Positions 1 to 5,061 of a DNA stretch of 5,061 bases are shown here, one piece after another. The position numbers were made by a program, and so were the translations under genes. The notes under the pieces were generated by a model that was not told the origin of the DNA, searched no databases, and saw only the letters and a list, made by a program, of their open reading frames with translations. Positions within the stretch are counted from its first letter, which is position 1, and every line of letters begins with the position of its first letter. The DNA is from an uncultured Bacteroidota bacterium (lineage in GTDB: Bacteria; Bacteroidota; Bacteroidia; Flavobacteriales; Schleiferiaceae), in the NCBI GenBank assembly GCA_913056475.1, contig CAJXMS010000177.1, positions 1-5,061 on the forward strand, given 5' to 3'.

Positions 1-120
1 CGCATCAGTTCCAATTAATATTTGGGTATCAGGTTTGGCAAATGCCCATTGTGCCTCTCTTCGCTCATCTACGTTCTTACCGCCATGAATGGTGGCTACT
101 TTGTATCCTCCACTTTTGGT
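1..120 (-). other. Helicase C-terminal domain fragment of distinct base composition
   Basis: Read on the minus strand in the same frame as the methyltransferase start, this segment encodes 39-40 residues typical of the second RecA-like domain of SF2/SNF2-type helicases. KVATIHGG matches the strand and loop around motif IV, DERREAQWAF matches the helix after it, and TQILIGTDA matches the start of motif V, which usually continues as AGEGINLQ. Two residues depart from the form I expect (K at 79 where Met is usual, G at 101 where Ala is usual), each explained by one base change. By hand count GC is about 45% here against about 65% in the next 180 bases. Large helicases of this type are common in mobile islands and defence or DNA-repair loci, not in polysaccharide operons. 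The rest of the helicase lies outside the window. Confidence 0.6.
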
Positions 121-312
121 AAGCCGTTCTTCCAGCAGCTGGATGAGACTGTAGTTGAGCCAGGGTAGGGGCTGGTCCCGGGCGTCTACGGGAGCAATGA
201 GCTGGTGGCTACGGAGAAAGCCGCTGCTGCGCAGGAAGGAATCCGAGCGGGTGAGAAGGCGGTAGCGGACCCAAAGCCAGCGGAGGGCCCGGGTGAGGGG
301 ATTTTGGGGCAT
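1..312 (-). CDS. Chimeric partial ORF: methyltransferase N-terminus joined to a helicase segment
   Basis: This frame starts at ATG (312-310) and stays open for 104 codons to the window edge, so its 3' end is missing. Residues 1-65 resemble the N-terminal lead of class I SAM-dependent methyltransferases found near polysaccharide clusters. Key pieces are a basic, aromatic start (RWLWVRYRLL), SDSFLRSSGFLRS at 23-35, and PVD followed by PLPWLNYSLIQLLEERL at 41-64. In that family a glycine-rich SAM-binding motif (FEYGSG-like) should follow at once, but it is absent. Residues 66-104 instead read as part of an SF2 helicase C-terminal domain (KVATIHGG, NVDERREAQWAFAKP, TQILIGTDA). The frame is open upstream to a TAA at 375-373, and no Shine-Dalgarno site precedes the ATG. 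As it stands the product could not be a working methyltransferase. Both family calls are from memory of conserved motifs; the join is likely artefactual or a broken gene. Confidence 0.6.
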   Translation of the reverse strand, partial: MPQNPLTRALRWLWVRYRLLTRSDSFLRSSGFLRSHQLIAPVDARDQPLPWLNYSLIQLLEERLTKSGGYKVATIHGGKNVDERREAQWAFAKPDTQILIGTDA

Positions 313-380
313 GCAAAGAGGCAGTTGGGCTCCATTCCGGTAGGGAACGAAAGCCGTATTTTCGGCGGCAAATTAGCACT
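313..380. promoter_or_regulatory. Divergent intergenic gap, probable promoter region
   Basis: These 68 bases separate the minus-strand start at 312 from the plus-strand start at 381, so any promoters for both directions should lie here or inside the neighbouring genes. The best plus-strand match to the Bacteroidota -7 box (TAnnTTTG) is TATTTTCG at 357-364, with one mismatch. No TTG lies at the expected distance upstream, the nearest being at 325-327. On the minus strand TAATTTG lies near 369-375 but is one base short. A small inverted repeat, CTTTG (379-383) and CAAAG (388-392) with a 4-base loop, covers the TTG start. None of these is strong enough to call a defined promoter or operator. Confidence 0.25.
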
Positions 381-1631
381 TTGCCCACAAAGCTGTTTCG
401 TAATATTAGTTATCTGGGGCTTTCCCAGATCGCCAACTATCTATTCCCCCTGATTACCATTCCCTATATCACCCGGGTAGTGGGGCCAGAAAATTACGGG
501 CTCATTGAGTTTGCCAGTGTTACCATGGTCTATTTCATAGGGGTGGTCGATTACAGTTTTAATACCACCGCTACGCGCCGCTTGGCCGGAGCCTTACAAA
601 ATCAGCGTCAGCTGCAGTTGGTTTTCTCGGCGGTGATGCGGGCCAAGGGCTGGTTGCTCTTGATAGCGGCGCTGGTTTTTGGGCTTCTTTTGTTTTTGAT
701 ACCTGCTTTTTGGGACAAGTCATCCCTCTTGCTGATGGCTTTCCCGGTGGTTTTGGGCTGGGCCTTGTATCCTACTTTTTTGCTGCGCGGGGTGCAGCAA
801 TTGGGGGTAGTAGCGCTGGCCAATCTGGTGATCAAAGGAGCCGCCGCGGCCCTGATCTTTATATTCCTTCAGTCGCCCGATCAATATTATTTAGTGCCTT
901 TTTTCACCGGTATTACCCAGCTATTGGTAGGCCTTTTGGCTCTGCTTTACAGCCTCAAAAAGGTGCCCGGTTTGCGTTTCTTACGCGTCCCTCCGCGGGC
1001 GGTTCGTTTTGTTTTTTGGGAAGGGCGTTTTGTTTTTTTATCCCTTTTCATGGCCCGGGTTTACGGCTTTGGCTCCATCTTTATAGGTGGTATTTTGTTA
1101 TCGTCCGAGAGTCTGGGCTTACTGGCGGCCGCGGCAAAGCTGATCACCGTGGCTCAGAGCACCGTTTTTCAGCCTTTGCAGGGGGCGCTTTTCCCGCATC
1201 TTTCGCAGTACCTGAAGCAGGATTTCGCTGCCTATCGAAGGCTTCACCGGCGGAGCCTGCTCAGGCTTTTAATGATTACTGGTTTGGCCAGCGGTGGGGT
1301 ATTTCTTTTAGCCCCCTGGCTGGTAGAGCTCATTTTTGGGGCGGAATACCAGCCGGCGGTGCCGCTTCTGCGCATCATGGCCCCCATGCTGCTGGTGGGT
1401 AGTGTGGCCCACATGAGCCTCCAGCAGGGCTTGCTCTTGCTCCGGCAAGACCGGCTCTACCTCTACATCGTAGCGGGAGCGGCGCTACTGAGTGTAGCGC
1501 TTAATTTCCTCCTCATGCCCCTCCTGGGGATGACGGGCGGAGCCCTGAGCAAAATGCTGGTTGAAACCCTGCTGGCCGCCGGAGCGGCGGTGTTCTTTTA
1601 TCTAAATTTGTCCGCCCATGCCGCGCGTTAG
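381..1631 (+). CDS. Wzx-type polysaccharide flippase (MATE/MOP superfamily)
   Basis: Inner-membrane transporter of 416 residues, the usual size for a Wzx or RfbX-like flippase, which moves lipid-linked oligosaccharides from the cytoplasmic to the periplasmic face. The N-terminus carries the family signature: ISYLGLSQIANYLFPLITIP at 9-28 followed by YITRVVGPENYGLIEFAS at 29-46. About 12 hydrophobic segments can be traced, roughly at 10-30, 43-62, 92-110, 115-133, 142-163, 170-192, 218-240, 245-265, 298-318, 328-350, 359-380 and 390-410. The C-terminal half has the usual LIFGAEYQPAVPLLRIMAP stretch at 317-335. The start is a TTG at 381. It is chosen because the conserved signature begins only a few residues later and the next in-frame ATG would delete the first membrane segment. 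No Shine-Dalgarno site is seen. It is first in a five-gene run and overlaps the next gene by 14 bases. Substrate specificity cannot be read from sequence. Confidence 0.92.
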   Translation: MPTKLFRNISYLGLSQIANYLFPLITIPYITRVVGPENYGLIEFASVTMVYFIGVVDYSFNTTATRRLAGALQNQRQLQLVFSAVMRAKGWLLLIAALVFGLLLFLIPAFWDKSSLLLMAFPVVLGWALYPTFLLRGVQQLGVVALANLVIKGAAAALIFIFLQSPDQYYLVPFFTGITQLLVGLLALLYSLKKVPGLRFLRVPPRAVRFVFWEGRFVFLSLFMARVYGFGSIFIGGILLSSESLGLLAAAAKLITVAQSTVFQPLQGALFPHLSQYLKQDFAAYRRLHRRSLLRLLMITGLASGGVFLLAPWLVELIFGAEYQPAVPLLRIMAPMLLVGSVAHMSLQQGLLLLRQDRLYLYIVAGAALLSVALNFLLMPLLGMTGGALSKMLVETLLAAGAAVFFYLNLSAHAAR

Positions 1632-2586
1632 TGTTATCATTACGGTGAAAAACGGGCTTCCCTTTTTGGGAAAGGCCATCGCTTCTGTTCAGCGGCAAAC
1701 TTTTACCGACTGGGAGCTTATCGTGCTTGACGATGGCTCTACTGACGATACCTGGTCCTATCTCCAAACGCTCCAGGAACCACGCCTGGTAACGCTGCGG
1801 CAGGAAAACACGGGGGTGGCGACCGCCAAAAACCGGGCGATAGCCCGCAGCAAGGGCGCTTACATCGCTATCCTGGATGCCGATGATTACTGGGAGCCCG
1901 CTAAGCTGGAGCAGCAGGTGGCTTTCTTAGACCAGCATCCGCCCTGCGTTTTGCTGGGGACCGCCGCCCGGATCATTGACCCCGAAGACCATTATCTTTA
2001 CACAGAAGGGAAGCCCCGTGATGATGCAGAAAATCGCCGCATGCTGGAGATCAAAAATGCCTGGACCCATAGTTCCATCCTTTTCCGGCGGGAAGCTTTT
2101 GATCAAATAGGCGGTTACTATGAGCCCATTCGGCAGTACTTCGTGGATTACATGCTGGTTTATCAGTTGGGCCAGGTAGGCCAAATGTATCAGTTGCCTA
2201 CCCCCTTGGTTCGCTACAGAATTCGCTCTGGCTCCCTTTCTACCAAGTCAGACGGGCGGGCGTTTCGCGAGTTGATGATGCGCTCCCTGCGGACGGGTAA
2301 GGTCAGTGCGGCGGATCAAAAGAAGCTGGCGGCTATTAAGCAAAATGAGCGGGCTACGCCCCATTTTAAAGAGGCTGTTTTTCACCTCTTTTTAGGGCGG
2401 ACCTACTTGCTGCACCATCATCAACCGGGCCGGGCACGTAGCCATCTTAAAAAAGTACGCAAACTTGCGCCTCAGCTAAAGATAGCCCATTTATATTATG
2501 GGCTAAGTTTTGTGCCCCACGCCCTTATCCATTGGGCCTACCGTCAGCTAAGTCCAAACGCAGCTTATATTTACCTCGAAAAGTGA
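1618..2586 (+). CDS. Family 2 glycosyltransferase (GT-A fold) with helical C-terminal tail
   Basis: Predicted cytoplasmic glycosyltransferase of 322 residues that would transfer a sugar from a nucleotide donor to a growing lipid-linked glycan. The GT-A domain begins at once: VSVIITVKNG at 4-13, SVQRQTFTDWELIVLDDGST at 23-42 with the nucleotide-binding Asp pair at 38-39, NTGVATAKNRAIARSKG at 64-80, and the metal-binding DxD motif as DADD at 87-90 followed by YW. Further on, AWTHSSILFRREAFDQIGGY and the FVDYMLVYQL stretch correspond to the usual acceptor-side and catalytic-base region. From about 240 a Lys/Arg-rich, mostly helical tail follows (RTYLLHHHQPGRARSHLKKV), resembling a TPR-like or membrane-associating extension common in this family. 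The ATG lies inside the end of the flippase gene (14-base overlap), without a Shine-Dalgarno site, so translation is probably coupled. The sugar donor is unknown. Confidence 0.93.
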   Translation: MPRVSVIITVKNGLPFLGKAIASVQRQTFTDWELIVLDDGSTDDTWSYLQTLQEPRLVTLRQENTGVATAKNRAIARSKGAYIAILDADDYWEPAKLEQQVAFLDQHPPCVLLGTAARIIDPEDHYLYTEGKPRDDAENRRMLEIKNAWTHSSILFRREAFDQIGGYYEPIRQYFVDYMLVYQLGQVGQMYQLPTPLVRYRIRSGSLSTKSDGRAFRELMMRSLRTGKVSAADQKKLAAIKQNERATPHFKEAVFHLFLGRTYLLHHHQPGRARSHLKKVRKLAPQLKIAHLYYGLSFVPHALIHWAYRQLSPNAAYIYLEK

Positions 2587-3614
2587 GAATTGCCCAGATT
2601 GTTCCCTCTCTTGTGCCCCAAGGTCCCGTGCGCGTGGCCCTGGACCTGGGCTATTTGTTGCGTCAACGGGGCCATCGGGTAGATTTTTATTATTTTGATA
2701 GCCTCGAAGGAAGCGAAGACCCCGGGGGGCAGCGGGAGCGGCTCTCCTGGCATGCTCCGCAATGGGGAGGCCATTATGATGTCATTCACAGCCACGGCTT
2801 GCGACCGGACCTCTATACGGGGTGGTACCACAAGCGCTTACCTTCCACGGTACATACCTTGCATAACTATTTGCGGGAGGACCTGCGTTATCAATACGGA
2901 CCTTTAAAAATGAAAGCTGCGGAGCTCCTCTGGAATCGGGCGTGTAAAAATCACGCGGCCAGTGTGGTGCTTTCGCGGGATATGGAGGATTACTACCACC
3001 GGTTTTGGCGGCAGCAGCGCTTCCGGATCATTCCCAATACGCGGCGGATTGAGCTAAGCTCTCAGGCCGCTCTAAGGCAGGAAAAGATCCGCTCCTGGGC
3101 CGCTGGCCGGCCGGTAATGATCTCTTTAAGTACCGCTTCCCAACGTAAAAATTTAGAGGCTTTGCTTCCCTTTCTTCAGCAGGAAAAAGACTGGTGCTAT
3201 GTGCATGTGGGGGGAGGCGCCTTAAACCGTCTTCAGGAAAAAGCCCGCGCCATGGGGCTCGAAGCACGCTGCCTGTGGCTGGGCCCGCAAGCCCGGGGGT
3301 GGGAATTCTTGCCGGCCGCGGATGTTTTTATGCTCCCTTCCCGAAGTGAAGGCTTTCCCCTATCCCTGCTGGAAGCCGTAAAACTAAAAGTCCCGGCGGT
3401 GACCTCAGACCTGCCCGTATTCCGGGAGCTTTTTGATGGCCAAGAAGTGGCGCGGTTTACCCTGAATGATGACAAGAGCCTGCGGGAATCCCTGAGTAAA
3501 GTTCGCCAGGACGGAAAAGCGCGGGCAGAGCGGGCTTTTCGGCGTTATCAGTCTCAGTATAGCCCCGAAGTAGTAGCCGGGGCCTACGAAAAACTTTATC
3601 AGGAGATTTTATGA
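2583..3614 (+). CDS. Family 4 glycosyltransferase (GT-B fold)
   Basis: Predicted retaining glycosyltransferase of 343 residues from the GTG start. The N-terminal acceptor domain opens with RIAQIVPSLVPQGPVRVALD at 2-21, a variant of the usual glycine-rich loop, then LLRQRGHRVDFYYFD, and DVIHSHG at 66-72 with the family's conserved His. The C-terminal donor domain begins near 180 (ISLSTASQRKNLEALLPF). It contains HVGGGALNRLQEKA, WLGPQ, and the diagnostic E-x7-E motif SEGFPLSLLEA with Glu at 256 and 264. The frame is open upstream to a TTG at 2532, which would add 17 residues lying wholly inside the previous gene. GTG at 2583 is preferred because it places the first beta strand at the N-terminus as in relatives and forms a GTGA stop-start overlap with the gene before. 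It ends in an ATGA overlap with the next gene. Donor and acceptor are unknown. Confidence 0.9.
   Translation: MRIAQIVPSLVPQGPVRVALDLGYLLRQRGHRVDFYYFDSLEGSEDPGGQRERLSWHAPQWGGHYDVIHSHGLRPDLYTGWYHKRLPSTVHTLHNYLREDLRYQYGPLKMKAAELLWNRACKNHAASVVLSRDMEDYYHRFWRQQRFRIIPNTRRIELSSQAALRQEKIRSWAAGRPVMISLSTASQRKNLEALLPFLQQEKDWCYVHVGGGALNRLQEKARAMGLEARCLWLGPQARGWEFLPAADVFMLPSRSEGFPLSLLEAVKLKVPAVTSDLPVFRELFDGQEVARFTLNDDKSLRESLSKVRQDGKARAERAFRRYQSQYSPEVVAGAYEKLYQEIL
3601..3605 (+). promoter_or_regulatory. Shine-Dalgarno-like AGGAG before the second GT2 gene
   Basis: AGGAG lies five bases before the ATG at 3611, inside the last codons of the family 4 glycosyltransferase gene. It is the only clear Shine-Dalgarno-like sequence at any start in this operon and supports the ATG chosen. 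Since it also encodes Gln-Glu of the upstream protein it may be coincidental. Confidence 0.45.
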
Positions 3615-4444
3615 GCCACGCTCCAGCTTTGTCCATCTTATTGCCAGTATACCGGGGGGATGAGCCACAGCCTTTACGGGAAGCCTTACAAAGCCTGGTG
3701 GAGCAAACCGAGCCAGCGGAAGAACTCCTGGTGGTGGCCGATGGCCCCTTAACGCCTGCCCTGGAGAAAGTCCTCCAGGATTTTCAGGAGCAGCATGCGC
3801 CGCTACGGTTGCACCGGCTGCCTCAAAATAAAGGGCTTGCCGCTGCTTTAAACGAGGGACTGGCCCAAGCGCGCTTTCCCTGGGTGGCTCGCATGGATGC
3901 CGATGATATCTGCCGCTCAGATCGCTTGGCCCGGCAGCGCGCTTATCTGAGGCAGCATCCGGAACTCCGTGTTTTGGGGAGCTGGATAGCCGAGTTTGAT
4001 AAGCATCCCGGGGAAATCAAAGCCATCCGTCGCTTGCCCGAAAAACATGCCGATGTGCTCCGCTACGCCCGTTGGCGCTGTCCTTTTAATCACATGACGG
4101 TACTTTACCACCGGGACTGCATCCAGCAGGTGGGTGGTTATAGAGATTATGGGGCAGTAGGCGATGATTATGAACTCTGGGCGCGTCTACTTATGGCGGG
4201 GCATCAGGTAGCCAATATTCCCGAGCCCCTGGTGTACGCCCGGGCCAGCAGTGCTTTCTTTGGCACCCGCCGGCGAGGCCTTTCCTATTTGCGCCATGAG
4301 TGGCGGGAGGTGTGGGATTTATACCGGCTGGGCTTGCTGCGAGTGCATCACCTGCTTTTCCACCTGGTGGTGAAAACCATGGTCCGGCTGGCCCCGGCCC
4401 AGCTGGTGAAGGTGTTTTACTGGGCTATTCGGAAAACCTCCTGA
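3611..4444 (+). CDS. AmsE-like family 2 glycosyltransferase
   Basis: Predicted cytoplasmic glycosyltransferase of 277 residues with a GT-A fold, most like the AmsE/WaaV-type branch used in exopolysaccharide and lipopolysaccharide assembly. Evidence in order: LSILLPVYRGDEPQPLREAL at 7-26, SLVEQTEPAEELLVVADGPL at 28-47 (the VxDGPL form is normal for this branch in place of DDGS), NKGLAAALNEGLAQA at 73-87, and VARMDADDI at 92-100 with the metal-binding DADD at 96-99. CPFNHMTVLYHRD at 157-169, GGYRDY at 175-180 and DDYELWARL at 185-193 complete the acceptor and catalytic-base region. The last ~40 residues are hydrophobic and basic (HHLLFHLVVKTMVRLAPAQL), perhaps a membrane-associating helix. The ATG overlaps the previous stop as ATGA and has an AGGAG upstream; the next gene starts two bases after its stop. 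The sugar transferred is unknown. Confidence 0.92.
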   Translation: MSHAPALSILLPVYRGDEPQPLREALQSLVEQTEPAEELLVVADGPLTPALEKVLQDFQEQHAPLRLHRLPQNKGLAAALNEGLAQARFPWVARMDADDICRSDRLARQRAYLRQHPELRVLGSWIAEFDKHPGEIKAIRRLPEKHADVLRYARWRCPFNHMTVLYHRDCIQQVGGYRDYGAVGDDYELWARLLMAGHQVANIPEPLVYARASSAFFGTRRRGLSYLRHEWREVWDLYRLGLLRVHHLLFHLVVKTMVRLAPAQLVKVFYWAIRKTS

Positions 4445-4446
4445 AT

Positions 4447-5061
4447 ATGAATCGTTTGGAGCGCCTTTTACACGAGAGAATACTGCCTAAGCCCATTCGG
4501 CAAAGCGCTGAAGAGCTCAGTGACACCTGGGTACTGGCCGGAAGTGGCCGCAGCGGTACCAGCTGGCTGGCAGAGATCTTGGTGGCGGCGCTGGACTATC
4601 GCTATCTATGGGAGCCTTTCCATCCGGAGCGGGTCCCTGCCATGAAAAGGGTATTGCCCAGCCGCAGCCCCTTTGTGCCTCCAGAAGAAAAAAATGCCGC
4701 TCTGGAGGCGGAAGTTGCCCAAGTGCTAAGCGGCCGTATAAGTAACCCCTGGATCAACAGCCGTAGTCCGCTCTGGCGAAACCGGCCCTATCCGGGCCGG
4801 GTGGTGAAAGATATTCGCATTAACGGGATGCTCCCCTGGTTGGTCCGGCATTTTCCTGATCCCCATTACGTATTGGTATTCCGCCACCCCTATGCCGTGG
4901 TGCAGTCTCGGGTAAAGCTGGGTTGGGATGCGCAACTGCAGGCTTACTTTGGACAGGCGCCGCTCTGGGAAGAATTGGCCCCCTATCGTGCGCTCCTAGA
5001 ACAAGCCCAAACGCCCTGGGAACAACAAACCCTGCGGTGGTGCATCGAAACCTACTTGCCC
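4447..5061 (+). CDS. PAPS-dependent sulfotransferase, 3' end outside the window
   Basis: The first 205 codons are present and open to the right edge; the C-terminus is missing. The N-terminal half carries the 5'-phosphosulfate-binding loop of sulfotransferases, WVLAGSGRSGTSWLAEIL at 28-45, which holds the sulfate donor PAPS. A WEPFHP segment follows at 55-60, as in many bacterial sulfotransferases. RVVKDIRINGMLPWL at 118-132 leads into the 3'-phosphate-binding motif YVLVFRHPYAVVQSR at 141-155, with Arg146 and Ser154 as the expected contacts. The likely role is transfer of sulfate to a hydroxyl of a glycan or another small acceptor. Its position two bases behind three glycosyltransferases and a flippase suggests the acceptor is the polysaccharide made here, but this is inference. 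The ATG at 4447 is the first plausible start, and no Shine-Dalgarno site is visible. Confidence 0.9.
   Translation, partial: MNRLERLLHERILPKPIRQSAEELSDTWVLAGSGRSGTSWLAEILVAALDYRYLWEPFHPERVPAMKRVLPSRSPFVPPEEKNAALEAEVAQVLSGRISNPWINSRSPLWRNRPYPGRVVKDIRINGMLPWLVRHFPDPHYVLVFRHPYAVVQSRVKLGWDAQLQAYFGQAPLWEELAPYRALLEQAQTPWEQQTLRWCIETYLP

Noticed and set aside
357..364. TATTTTCG as a Bacteroidota -7 promoter box for the operon.
   Set aside because: It has one mismatch to TAnnTTTG and no TTG at the expected -33 distance, so it is noted only within the intergenic entry.
205..453. An 82-codon plus-strand frame across the left gene and divergent gap.
   Set aside because: It is antisense to the methyltransferase-like frame and overlaps the conserved start of the flippase in another frame. 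Its composition is Ala/Gly/Pro-rich with no motif.
710..1402. A 230-codon plus-strand open frame inside the flippase gene.
   Set aside because: It is in another frame of a gene with unmistakable family motifs, and its translation is rich in Gly, Ala, Ser and Phe without any recognisable domain. It is a shadow of GC-rich coding DNA.
2532..2582. Possible 17-residue N-terminal extension of the family 4 glycosyltransferase from a TTG codon.
   Set aside because: It lies entirely inside the preceding gene, adds a low-complexity basic leader not expected in the family, and the GTG at 2583 forms a clean GTGA overlap right before the first beta strand.
4726..4935. A 69-codon minus-strand frame opposite the sulfotransferase.
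   Set aside because: It is antisense to a gene with both PAPS-binding motifs and shows no recognisable domain or start signal.
381..5061. CRISPR arrays, tRNA or rRNA genes, insertion sequences, or factor-independent terminators.
   Set aside because: The stretch is almost entirely filled by five clear coding genes. I saw no spaced direct repeats, terminal inverted repeats, transposase motifs, or GC hairpin followed by a T run.

Overview
The window reads as one end of a bacterial surface-polysaccharide gene cluster. The DNA is fairly GC-rich over most of its length. Gene content, tightly overlapping genes and mostly absent Shine-Dalgarno sites fit a GC-rich member of the Bacteroidota or a relative such as the Saprospiria. 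That placement is an inference from style, not from a marker gene.

Layout: on the minus strand, positions 312 to 1 hold the start of an open reading frame that leaves the window. Its first ~65 residues look like the N-terminus of a class I SAM-dependent methyltransferase. The remainder, encoded by positions 1-120, looks like the C-terminal helicase domain of an SF2/SNF2-type helicase. Base composition drops at the same point, from about 65% GC to about 45% GC. This is the strangest thing in the window. It is more likely an assembly or recombination chimera than a real fusion protein.

A 68-bp divergent gap (313-380) follows. From 381 to the right edge there are five plus-strand genes with overlaps or a 2-nt gap, so almost certainly one operon. 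They are a Wzx-type polysaccharide flippase (381-1631), a family 2 glycosyltransferase with a helical tail (1618-2586), a family 4 glycosyltransferase (2583-3614), a second, AmsE-like family 2 glycosyltransferase (3611-4444), and a PAPS-dependent sulfotransferase that runs off the end (4447-5061).

Together the genes suggest that cytoplasmic glycosyltransferases build a lipid-linked oligosaccharide. The flippase would move it across the inner membrane for Wzy-type polymerisation, and the sulfotransferase may add sulfate. No initiating sugar-phosphate transferase, Wzy polymerase or chain-length regulator is seen here; they may lie beyond the right edge or elsewhere. I see no RNA genes, CRISPR array, insertion sequence or convincing terminator. 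Apart from the left-edge chimera, this is ordinary accessory polysaccharide DNA, and I found no evidence for a new kind of system.
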